Below are positions 33,730 through 47,677 of a DNA stretch of 64,000 nt, in pieces (positions within the stretch are counted from its first letter, which is position 1; each line of letters opens with the position of its first letter). The notes under the pieces were generated by a model. That model did no database searches, had not been told where the DNA came from, and was given only the letters and a program-made list of their open reading frames with translations. The DNA is taken from positions 12,000,539 through 12,064,538 of the forward strand of contig OY987248.1 in the NCBI GenBank assembly GCA_963920765.1, in the 5' to 3' direction. The position numbers were made by a program, and so were the translations under genes. This DNA comes from Ulota crispa (Eukaryota > Streptophyta > Bryopsida > Orthotrichales > Orthotrichaceae).

Positions 33730-36493
33730 AGAACAACAATGAATAATTCCAACATAGAGGTCAAATCATTACTTTTACCACTACTTGTAAAACAAGGTGA
33801 GATTTCCCACTTTGGCCCCACAAAACAACATGCCATCTAACCCTAGCCATGGTTGATCAATTGACTATCTACATGACACATTTGGTGAGCAAGCCTGAGA
33901 AACCCAATTTTTTTAGGATTTTTCAAATATAAATGTAAACTTGTGACATGTCAAATTTGACAAGTAAGGATGTGGATCCTTTAGTATTTGGTCATCTTCA
34001 TAACAAAGTTTCTAGTTTATTGAGGACTAAATCATACATCACACCTAACATAAAAACCGGACCTTTTTGCCACCCACTTATATTGCATTTGTCATGAAAG
34101 TTATGTAAATGGAATCACATGATTGGTCAAATTCCCCCCAAACACAAACACAATCACTTAGATCCTCACTAAATCTTTTTCTTCTTTAACAAGCAAAGTT
34201 GTGGGGTTATAAATTTTTATTCATGAATGTCATTTTGAGATGAGTTTGAACAAAAACTGCTTCCAGTTGAAACTCATGGGGTCAGTACAACCCAATAGAA
34301 GCCACCAGCAACAACATCCACTGGTTCTTAATTAGTTCCTTAATGAGATATTCAAATATATATTTTTAACAATTTCATGTATGTTAATCTTAAATTTACT
34401 CAATGTAATCATTAATGACATGTTTTATCCAAAACACTATCCGTGTCAGTAAATATATAAAATTGAGTTCCTTGGTTTTAGCATCCAAATTAGAAGCCTG
34501 AAAGATTAATTACAAATACAACATTAATTCTTTTAATGTTTAAGTTGAAGTTAGTTAGTGATAAGAGATTATTGAATTCTAACAATGACAAATAATTTCA
34601 AGCATGTTTAAATACTAATGGTAAAAATTTCATGCAAAATCTTCAAAAAGCAAGCGTTGGCTCCTATTAATTTAGATACCTCTTGTCATTTAGAGAAACA
34701 AAGATTTTGTTTATTAAAACTTATATTGATTCAGTAGTTTGTTGGATTGTACATATTTACCACCCAATGCTATTAATTTCTAATTGACTAAGTTTGGAAG
34801 TCATGTACAAGAAACATGGTTCATTGTATTGTTAAGCAATTAGAACTCTCATTGCCTAAATTCCCTCAAATTATCATAAGGTGATGAGATTATAGTCAAC
34901 TATTAATTGTTGGTTGATAGTGATACAAGATCTAAAAGTGGTTGAAATTGACATGTTAATTAATCAATTTGGTTATAATGCTATGTGTCAATTATTGGGT
35001 AAATAAGGAGTGGCTTTGGCATTGTTTAAGAAAAGAAGACTTCCCTACCAAGTTCATAAATCTAAACAAATAACCAAATAAAATCTCACAATGCCCATGC
35101 AAATATCTATATCAAGAGCCACTAGGAGAACAAAAATTCCAACTCTCTTTTAAACACGCTATTTTGTGTACATATTTTGCCTTTATACATGTTTGTATTG
35201 AGAATGCAAAAAATACATTGTTACATTTGCCTTAAATCTTCATAAGATCATCCTCCAAACTCACTCACTTTTCTTGCAGTTGCCACATAGATAGGACCAC
35301 ATTGACTTTTTCATCCAAAATGTTGTATGAAAAAAAAGTATGATTCAACGGATTACAAAAAATATTTTCAAAACAAAACATGTGGAGAATATCAAGTTAT
35401 AAAGTATGGACATAATACATGTACCAAATCCTAACAAATGAGGATGACAATGGTACTTCATTTGCTTTGTTTGTCTTGACATGGAATTTGTAGTAACAAT
35501 CATGTTTTGTTTCTTAAATCTTAAAATCACCACATCAATCAATACACAAGAAATGAAAATATTGCAATATAAAATGGATATTCACATGAATGAGATGAAT
35601 AACATTGTAAGTTGACATATATGAATATCAAGGCAGCAATAAAAAAAATGAAGAATATCCTTGTAAGAAACTTAAGCAACTCCTAAATTGATAAATGACA
35701 ATTCAAAGTGTATTTTATAATTTGTTTTACAAACTCTTCTATTCCTATTTCAAAGTGTTGTACTTACATTATTGGTGTGTAAAAGACCTTAGTATGATAG
35801 TATAATGTGAAACACATGATTCAAGTCATAACAATCATAGAAACCAATTTTATACAAATAGAAACTACTCATTAAAAAAAAGTCCTAAAAGTATTTGCAA
35901 GGAAGGTGGAAATTAACGTCATGTCTTAGTAAGATCTCACTATTTGTATATTGTTGTCCAAGAAAACATATATCTTATTCAACCCTTCTAGAACCTAGGA
36001 GGCCCAAAACTAACGCATTTTGCATTCAACATAGCTTATGCCTACCATGCAAATGATGCACAAAGATTGTGAAACACCAAACATAATTTGAATACTAATT
36101 AGAAGTGTCCAAAACTTCTTTGGGTACATCTAGGCAATTGACATACTTAAAACTGTTTATTATTCCTTAGAGCATCCTCAATCCAACAAGTATATTCTGT
36201 TACATAACAACACTCTCACAATGGGTATATCAACTTTGTAACTCTCACAATGGGTCCTAGCTTGAGAATTGCAAACTTGGTTCAATGCACCTTGCATGCA
36301 GGACGTGCTCTCAAAGGGAATAACAAAACCTAGGCTACACCAAGTAGTTTCAACTACCCTCAAGTCCTTTAAATTGCTCTATGTACTATTGTTGGATAAA
36401 TGATGACTACTTTGCAAGTCAAAAATAGAGATTTTGTTTAAAAAAATCTAACAAAAACAAAGTATACATTTTTCTCTACTTCTGCACATTGGG
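33730..36493. other. AT-rich intergenic DNA, no gene seen
   Basis: Long AT-rich, CG-poor stretch. The first 120 bases hold the outer inverted-repeat arm 33798-33849. No protein, RNA gene or further element recognised. Confidence 0.6.
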
Positions 36494-36746
36494 TTAACCC
36501 GTGAAGGGCCCTTTTGCTCTAGAGATATGGTACCAAATACGGTCACAATCAATATTCAGAAGTTTAAATTAGCTAGAAATTAAGTGTTACAACCATACAT
36601 ATTGAAGGGTTGTACAATGGTGGGTGCATTAATTTTTTTGAAAGCCCTTAGAGCAGCTCAAATACAGCTATATATATGGCCATATGTGGCTATATATATG
36701 GCCGTACATACGGCCACAGATGGCCAATGGGCCGTTCAAGGGTTAA
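36494..36746 (+). mobile_element. TTAA-flanked element, ~0.25 kb family, copy 1
   Basis: TTAA-CCCGTGAAGGGCCC at the left, GGGCCGTTCAAGGG-TTAA at the right. The interior is the reverse complement of the element at 47371-47602, including the shared CATACATATTGAAGGGTTGT block. Near the right end lies a degenerate tandem of TATATATGGCC/GTGGC units. The left boundary reads GGGTTAACCC, a perfect palindrome, as if another element end abuts it. Confidence 0.85.
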
Positions 36747-36772
36747 AGGAGTTTGTGTGTTGCTTGCTTTGC

Positions 36773-37414
36773 TTAACCCCTAAATGCCCAAGCCCTATCT
36801 GAGCTTCTTGCATTTCTCATGAAATTGAACAATCAATCAACCTTTCAAAAATTTCATCAAGTTTTTTTTTAATTGTAACTATACAAACTCAAACTAAACA
36901 TGTTATAGATTACATGGAAAAAGAAAACACAACAAAATCACTTATAATTTAAAAGATTATAACGTTTGAACATGAGGGTGTTAAAACTGCAAAAGTGACT
37001 TAAAATCCTCATTTCACATGTCAAACTAAAAAGTTGGTCACCAAAAAATATGTGGTTTAAGGTCATTACATGTCTAACTCTAATCAATTTACGGTTTTAA
37101 AAATCTACTCCTACTATTTTCTTAAATGGATTTTAAGTGTGGACTTTTCTCCAAGCTCTAGTGTATTTGAGGCTCATTTTCAAGATCTTCCAACACTAGA
37201 AAACTCAAGATAGCAGTGGACACCCTTGTACAAAATCTTGAGTAGAAAAATCATCAATTTTCATTTTCAAAATCAGATTTTTGATATTGAAGGTAGACTT
37301 CAAAACAAACTTATACTGAAAAAAAATACTGAAAATAATGATTTGATAAGGTTTTATTCATCTTCAAAGTTTTGTAAAGACCCAAATCTAGTTGCTTGGA
37401 CATTTAGGGGTTAA
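36773..37414. mobile_element. TTAA-flanked element, 642 bp, distinct interior
   Basis: TTAA-CCCCTAAATGCCCAAG at the left and CTTGGACATTTAGGGG-TTAA at the right: inverted termini that differ at one position over about 15 bp. The interior is AT-rich and unlike the ~0.95 kb family. Its right TTAA (37411-37414) is also the left TTAA of the next element. Confidence 0.85.
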
Positions 37415-37490
37415 CCCTTGAATGCCCAGGGTTTTCAAAAAAGCACCAAATCAAGGACACTTTTAGTCCCGTAGGGCGTTCAGGGGTTAA
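37411..37490. mobile_element. Minimal 80-bp TTAA-flanked element
   Basis: TTAA-CCCTTGAATGCCCAGG at the left and GTAGGGCGTTCAGGGG-TTAA at the right, with only about 45 bp between the termini. It shares its left TTAA with the preceding element, so the two are joined head to tail at one target site. Confidence 0.75.
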
Positions 37491-38166
37491 GGCCACACAA
37501 CAAAGCTCTATAATTGCCATTGCTGAACCCCAATGCAGGGTCTGGGTTGAGGATGCTCTTAGGGTATCAAAACTAGGACAATCTAACATGGTTTTACATC
37601 TCCCACATCTTGCTTTCAAGGTCTCAGATTGGGAGGTTTGGGTAACCACAAATCAGAGAATCCAGCCTACACTAGGGGCTAATTCTTGACTAATTTTGTA
37701 CCACGAAGAATTAACTCAAAAATTAAACCCCCAAGTATCTGCCCTACTTCCGGCAGCATTAATTTGAGCAGTGACTCCAAGAATGGAAGGCGTAGTAAGA
37801 TGGAAATCTCCAAAAAAAAATGGCTATCAGAAAGTCAAAAACCTAAATTAGCTCTAGCAATACCTCTAAATTCTAAGAAGTTCAGTGTTCCACACAAGCC
37901 AAGAGAGAACTGGTATAACAACAGGAATGCGGAAGTATAAATATATATTGCCACACAAACTAATACAGAAAGCCTATAACCAGGAAAAATACTCTTCCCC
38001 AAATCAACGCTACAAATATAGAAGTCAAGGTTCTCATATAACAAACAGAGAGACCTGTAGACACAACGACACTTCCTTAAACACACCAATCCTATAAAAA
38101 AATCAAACCAAACCAAACCAAACTAAAACTTGAGAAACGAAAACAATATGAAGTGCTCAGAGACCT
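37491..38166. other. 3' flank of the C2HC-motif gene
   Basis: Base composition shifts toward gene-like sequence from about 38,160. No separate gene can be supported; the small frames here have no domain. Confidence 0.5.
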
Positions 38167-41100
38167 TCAGAGCTTCCCAGCTAAATCCTTCCGAGAGACG
38201 GTCAAAACCGGAGTGGCCGAGTCTTTAAGAGTCTCGTTGTAAGTGTTAGCAGTGGACGTCGTTGAGAAGGAGGATTGGCTGTTGAACAAGAGAGGGACCC
38301 GACGAGAATGGAAATTCTCCAAAGCTTGATTGCCGGAGGCTGAGGCTGAGACTGAGGTTTCTGCACCAAATGAGCTTTCAGAACGCCGAGAACGACTGTC
38401 AGGCCATTGCACATCAGAAGTAGGACCATAAAAGTGGTGAGGATAAGGAGGAATACTTGGAATTCGAGCAGCAGCAGCAGCAGCATCGGGATCCGAGGCT
38501 TGGACCTCAACACCGAGAACGGACACCGTTTTGACAGGTTTGACAACATGCAACCCGGCCAAGTGCCCTGTCAGCGTCGGGTCGTTGCACTTCACGATGG
38601 GAGAGGCAGAATCGTAGGAATCGTTAGAATCCAGGTTGAGGTTGAGGTCCGGAGAAGTGATGAAAGGTTTACGAGTACTGGCCACCGGATGGGTGGGTTG
38701 CGGCCTCTCAATATCAACGTCAACAGCAACGCTTGGGTCCTTCATCTCCAGAGAAGAAGGAGAATCCTGATCCACGTCCACAGATCCACTGGTTGTTGAA
38801 AAACTCGAAAGCCTTCCCAACTTGCTTTCGTCTTCTTCCTGATCTTCCTTGCCTGGAGAACCATTGGCACTGTCGACTGAGTTCCTCTGTGACGACTTCC
38901 CAACGCAGGTCTCCACTAAAGCTTGAAACTTTTCATGCGAGTTCACCTCCATGGATTTGAGGCGAGTTGACGCCGTCTCCAAGCGAACCTTATCAGAAAC
39001 CACACGTTGGTCTTGCAACTTGCGTACTGCATTCAAAACGGCCTCTCTTGCTTGCATAACTGCAACAGAATTGCAGTCAGGGTGCCCTGCATCAGTATAA
39101 CGTCCGGGGGAAGTTGTGAATGAGATTTACGTTCGAGATTGGAGCAACAAAGTTCAGACTCAACTTTTGGTTCACGAACGTAGCAAACATGAAAAAAAAG
39201 AAGCGAAAGAATAGAAATGACACAAGAAGGCAGAAGATGTTAAGGGGCACCTGCAGAATACGGCACCCAACCCATATCCAAATCTTCTCGGGATTTGAGG
39301 CAAAGCATAAACATTTTCTGCGCATTGGCAATTTGAGATTCGCTGCCACCACACCAAAGCACACGAAATTCCTCCGGATGCAACATAGCCATATCGCCAG
39401 CTGCTCGTTGACGTACAATCTGCAGAAACACTTGCACTTTCTGCACAACAGCTTCTCGCTCAACCACCGTTCCGTGAAGGAGTGAGTTCATATCCCGGAA
39501 CACTTCTGCTTGTCCTTCTGAATACGGTGGCAAGTTTGCGAACAAGAAGCATCCTTCGTTGAGGACAGACTGGGCCGACATTCTCAGCACGGGAGCAGCA
39601 CTTTCGTTGCCGGAGTAGCATAACATGGTCTCTCGCAGAAGCCCCGTCACGGGATCAGAGAGAGTGTTGCTCTTATAGAAACAATAGAGGTAGACAATCT
39701 TGAACATACGCACTATCAACGGACAAACGGGAGGATCACTGACTACCATCTTCCGGTTCATCTGCACTGCATGGGCAATCTTCTGTTGCTCCGCCTCGGA
39801 ATGCAGCCAAGGCTGCGGTGGCACACCTCCAATCACATCAGATTTCAACACATGGAGCAGAGGGGACCAATGCCACGCAGCCAACTCCTTGTGCGCATGC
39901 TCCCGTGCATCGAAATCATCCAGCCTATCCTTCACATACTTCTCTCTGCGTACATGAAGCTCTTTCTGAGCTGCCTCTATCTGTGCTTCATAACGCAAAT
40001 ATTCTCTCTGATACTGCAGGAACGCTTGCAAGGCAGACTTCTCCATATGACGCGCAAGCAAATCAGGACGACCTCCCACTAATTTGAACCTTCTCATTGT
40101 CAGTTTCACGGCGTTCTGCTCCTCTTCACAAGCAATCTCCTGCAGAAGGGACACACATACATACAGACACGCACGCACACACTTAGCATCAACAAACCAG
40201 AACTAAAAAAGAAGAACCCACAGTGCATCCTACATGTTTTAGATCTGGATTCCGATGATGAGTGAGTGAGTGAGTGAGTGAGTGAGCATTCTACCTCTCT
40301 CTCCATGTACCACGTTCCATACGAGCTTCGTAGACCGGAATCAATGAGGCCGTTGTCCACGAAATCAAAAAAAGCCTGAAGGAAGGAGTCCTCCTTCACA
40401 TCAGGGAATTCACTTGGTAGCAACTGGAATTGCATCAAGTGCCAAAGACCGGGACGTGGCACCACTTCGGGGCACGAAACCATGGAGGCGTCTTGTTGCA
40501 TGTAATGAGCAACCTCGCGCGCCTGGGCTTCTACCTGGTCCCTGGTCAACTGCATCTGCACCTGCATCTCTCCTGGCCCCACAACTGCAGACGAAGTGCC
40601 ACCGCTGCTGGGGTTGTCCACCACCTGCTCGTGGTGGTGTCCATATGAGATCTGCATGACATGACTATCTTTGTGCTTCTTCTTCGCCTCCCGCGACGGA
40701 GACGACGAGAGCATCCCCCGCACCTTCAGCTTCTGAGGCCGAGGCGCGGTCTGCTCTTCCCGCACAACCATTTCTACTTCCGTACTCGGATCCGACTCCT
40801 TGGAGGCTGCTGCAGCGGATTTCTTCCGCTTCGCCCTCGAGGGCTTCTTCCGGGGACTCATCAGCCCGTGCTTGATGAGAATGTCCTCAATCTCCCCCCG
40901 TTGCCCTTTCCCAAACACAGGGTAAATCTTGAGCACTGTCTTCGTGCCATCGTTCGCCACGGCCAGACAGCCCTCGAGCCTGTGCAGGTTCAGCTTGTTC
41001 TTGTCCTTGTAAACTGTCTTGCAATGGATGCAGAAGAATGGCTTCCGCCGAGAGCCATTGAGCTCCTTCGCCCTTGCACGGTGGTGACATTCGCATGTCA

Positions 41101-41176
41101 ACGATTCGTACTCATCCGTATCATACTGTGCGTCGTAGACGCGCTTATTCTCCTCCATCCGAGTGTACTTCACCAT
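38167..41176 (-). CDS. Uncharacterised 896-residue protein with C2HC-like zinc motif
   Basis: Three exons on the minus strand (41176-40295, 40139-39251, 39086-38167) join in frame through GT-AG introns into 896 residues. The ATG at 41176 has an in-frame TGA four codons upstream, which supports this start. N-terminal features: acidic/tyrosine-rich YDAQYDTDEYES, a CECHH cluster, then FFCIHCKTVY with C49, C52, H65 and C70 spaced like a C2HC/C2H2 zinc finger; a basic stretch SPRKKPSRAKRKK (about 107-118) suggests nuclear location. The middle (residues about 294-590) is globular and helix-rich, with a coiled-coil-like segment around EYLRYEAQIEAAQKEL. The C-terminal 300 residues are Ser/Pro/Asp-rich and probably disordered. 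I do not recognise the family; a nuclear DNA- or RNA-related role is only a guess. It faces away from METTL5 at 43806. Confidence 0.85.
40259..40287. repeat. AGTG tetranucleotide microsatellite at a 5' splice site
   Basis: About seven AGTG units (TCAC on the coding strand) begin eight bases inside intron 1 of the C2HC-motif gene, directly after the donor GTAGAATG. Confidence 0.9.
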
Positions 41177-43805
41177 CTTCACTCATTCGTTGTGCTCACA
41201 CGAGCTGCACAGGCAAACGGGAACCATAACTCTCCAACACTGATAAAACCTGGGCAAAGTTCCTATAACCCAACTCGAAAGAGAACAACCAACATTATAT
41301 TGTATCGTTAACGCCTACACGGCTCATTTGCATCTTCTAAATCATTTAAGAAGTCTCAAACAAGGTGAAGAAATGCATCAACAGTAAAGAGAAATCATAC
41401 CCTACATTCTTGAACTGCAGAAATATGTTTTGAAAGCGACTACAGTCAAACCCAAGTAATCTTACCACTTTTTCACCCCCACATAGTTTGCTGTGACAAG
41501 TATACTACAGTGCGGCAAGTATGCAGATATTCTAGAATGTCGTTTTCGAGAAGGCCGTGATAAAAAAGAGGCTTTTGCGAGTATAATGGACTACTAGCTT
41601 CCAAAGCGAAAATTCTATCTTCTTGCCTTCGCACTTATAGGTTAATTGCTGCTGCACACAGGTCCTTCCTAAAGGAAATAAAGCACCATGCTCGGTCTCA
41701 CCTGGCTGCCCAACTTCATAAAGGAAGAGAGAGAGAGAGAGAGAGAGAGAGGGCACTGTACAGTCCTGCTGAGTCCTAGCCGCTGGTTACAGAAGGGTGG
41801 AGACGCACACACAACATCTCAGAAAGCTTCCAGGCACATGCTAGAAGCTGAGTCTCTACGAGTTTCACACCGGAGAATCTAAACCCTGTATCCATGACGT
41901 TCGAAACACATAGTCCATGTCGAGTTTGAGGACGCCCGCATTGCGGAGAGAGCCAAGCAATCCTTCCTTGTACATGCAAAGGTCATGTTGAACTATGACT
42001 AACTGGAGAAAAAGGTTTCGCTAAGTGGTACAAAGCAAGGGAAACAGCACGATACGAAAGACTAAGCTTGATTAGAGAGCGCTCTCCACTCCTCGCAATG
42101 CCTGCGTAACCACCAGTGCACTATGAATAGCTACTAGGAATTGTGCATGATGCTATTCTTTACCAGGCAGCGAAGGTGACTGGCTCCACATCGGTATCTC
42201 TCGCTCCCTACCCGATCCGACCCGACTCGACCACCCTTTCGAAGATCCCAAGGCTAACGCATTAAGTATTTATCTTTAAGGGAAGCGAAAAAAAGGAGCC
42301 ATACCTGAGCTGCAACGATCGACATCCCAGTGGCTCTCAATCCGTCGAACTTTGCCGCGTCCGGCTCTCCCACGAAATATCGTCTCTGGCTTTCCATTGC
42401 ACCCGCTTCTTGCACTCAGTTTGGAGCTTGGGACGAGCACCACGTGTGCTGGGCATAGCTTCTGCTACACACCCTCCTCCAGCCACTGCATACTGCAAAC
42501 AACGTGGCAAGATCGTAAGAGCCCCGTCCTAATTCCAGATTGGTATGTACATACACGACAGCTCACTTCAAAACGGGGCATATCCAAAACCCTTATTGAC
42601 TGCAGAGCTCTCGAAAGCACAATGCAAACAGGCACTTTTTTAGTGACTACTATAACAGATTCCGCACTTCGACGAACCCCTGCAGCGGTTGGCTATGGCG
42701 GTAAAATGTTTGCTTGAAGCTCGACCACAAGATATGGAGAATGGTGATCACATATTTTGTAAACCTACTCATTCATTCCACCATCTCTTCTGAATTTTCG
42801 AAAGCACCGGGACAAAAACTGGTGCAAGCTGAAATTCGCCACGCTCATTGTACTTTACCTACCGGACAAGCCCGCCCCTCATTGCGGACCAGTTACCTTA
42901 GAATAAGCGAGGAAGACAAAGCAGGTCAAAAGAAAACCTGACAACCGAAGAAGAGACAATAGCAACAACAACAACAAACTCCTGGCGCCAACTCAATGAA
43001 ACCAACCGAGTCCTGAACGGCTGCCCAATGTGTGAGCAAAAGCAACCACCACCTCCCACACTCAATCCTTTTCCAGCGCTCAATCTCGCCATCTCGACTT
43101 TCCTCACAAAACACAGACACACACACGCGTCACGCTCCTCATCCACCACCCCCCAAAACCTGGTGAAGAAAGCGAGCGAAACTAGGCGCACCCACCTTGA
43201 CGTGGAGCGCGGAATCGGCATCACAGAGGTGCGGCGAAAGCGTGGTCGTAGAGGAGGCGGTATTGCTGCTGCATGATGGTGCTGCTGCTGCTGCTCGTGC
43301 GGGCGAAGGGCTCGGTGGGTCTCCGCCATCACCTGTTGAGTGTGTATCATCTCCTTCTTCGCCTTCGCCTTCGCCTTTGCCTCCAAGGGTGCCCGACAGA
43401 GTGCCTTGAGAGCGAGGGCCGTGGTGGTGTCCCTCTCTCGCTCACTCTGGCACAATGCAACCGACGAAGCCTATCGACGTCGCTGGGTTTACTCCGTCCA
43501 ACGAAAAGCCTAGATTCCTCATGCCATCCTTCCCGCTCGTTTCTCTCCCGCGACCCCTTTGCGACGAGAGTTTACTTTCTCCGGCGGACGGAATAGTCCA
43601 TGTGGATGAGGAGCCACGCCTCTCATGCCTCGACAGTTGAGCCACTTCTTCATCTGCTTCTTTTCATCCATTCTTCACCACCTCCGCCCTCATAGGCCCT
43701 CATACCCTCGCGTCCCGCGTTAAACCTCCGGGTATGTGGATTCGTCAAGTCGCCCTAAGGCTTGTTGCGCCTGATGCATGGAATTTTTAGAGGTTTTGTG
43801 CCGAA
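41177..43805. promoter_or_regulatory. Divergent intergenic region between C2HC gene and METTL5
   Basis: A 2.6-kb GC- and CG-richer island separates two divergently transcribed genes and probably holds both promoters and 5' untranslated regions. A GA dinucleotide run lies at about 41,727-41,751. On the minus strand around 43,190-43,340 a frame starts MAETHRALRPHEQQQQHHH and runs to a donor-like AAG-GTGGGT; it might be a 5' exon of the C2HC gene, but the in-frame stop before that gene's ATG argues against a coding join. Other frames are not convincing. Confidence 0.45.
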
Positions 43806-46608
<2,803 letters not shown>

Positions 46609-47370
46609 GGAAACTTGAGTTTCAAGAGAAGCACGAATTTTGGAACATCTCCAATGGGCCACTAAATGAAAGATCTGCTCCGGAAGTGCTTGCCACTCTC
46701 TCAAGGTCAGCTTCTGAACAAGCTGCCGGTATTCTGTTCCCTGTACTTTTTGGAAATTAAGACTAGGAACCCCTTCTTCTGCACGTGAAATTGAAGCTGA
46801 TAATACACGGCAGGCAGAGCACGAAGATCTCTCTGAAGCCGAGGCAGTGGTTTGCCGTGGGAACCTGATCGTAGTATATAGGCTGAGTTTTTATTATGGA
46901 AGTTCCCAAAAGTTATGGTTATTTATGCAAGTCCTCAATATAGATCACCTTGATGGATACGAAGAGGTGATTTACATTGAGATCAGAGCAAGACCCTCCT
47001 TTAATACTCAAAGAAGAAGTGATTTACACTCGAGACTATAGCAAGTCACTTCTCCGAATCGTAGAGATGTGACTGATTGTCACAAAATTAATTTGGACTC
47101 CAAGTTATATTTACAATCAGCTCAAGGTCCATTCCATTTTCTACTGCGGAAGTTCTTGAAATCTTGCAAGGCCATATTAGCTAAGGTTTGTGTGACTTGC
47201 AGGAGAATTTTTTTAATTCCGCCTCCTGAAGGTGCACCTAGTGGACTACAAGCCACATTGGGCTGTATAATTGTGGACTCCGTATCTCTCGGTGATATTG
47301 TAGCCTACTTGGTGTAATCTACAGTGTTGGATCTAAATATACTCATGTCATTGCCATGCTCTTACTTACA
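46609..47370. other. METTL5 3' flank
   Basis: Probably contains the 3' untranslated region. Frames at 46847-47317 have no recognised domain and lie in sequence that becomes AT-rich again. No further gene supported. Confidence 0.5.
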
Positions 47371-47602
47371 TCAACCCCTGAACGTCCCGAACGTCCTTTG
47401 TGGCCGTATGCATGGCCGTATGTTCAGACGTATTTGAGCTACTATGAGAGCTTTCCCAAAAAAAATTATGCACCCCCCATTATACAACCCTTCAATATGT
47501 ATGGTTGGAACACTAAATTTTCAGCTGATTCAAACTTTGAATATTGGTTGCGATCATATTTGGTATTGTAGCTCCAAAGCCCAAGGACCCTTCAAGGGTT
47601 AA
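47371..47602 (-). mobile_element. TTAA-flanked element, ~0.25 kb family, copy 2
   Basis: Right side GACCCTTCAAGGG-TTAA; left side TCAA-CCCCTGAACGTCC, where one TTAA base has changed. The interior is the reverse complement of the element at 36494-36746 with about 80% identity by eye, and shares the GGCCGTAT tandem near one end. Confidence 0.8.
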
Positions 47603-47677
47603 TGTCATGCAAGGTAGAAGTACATTTTAGTCTTGAATCATTGTTATACAAGTGTTTATAGCTATTTTTATGTCATA

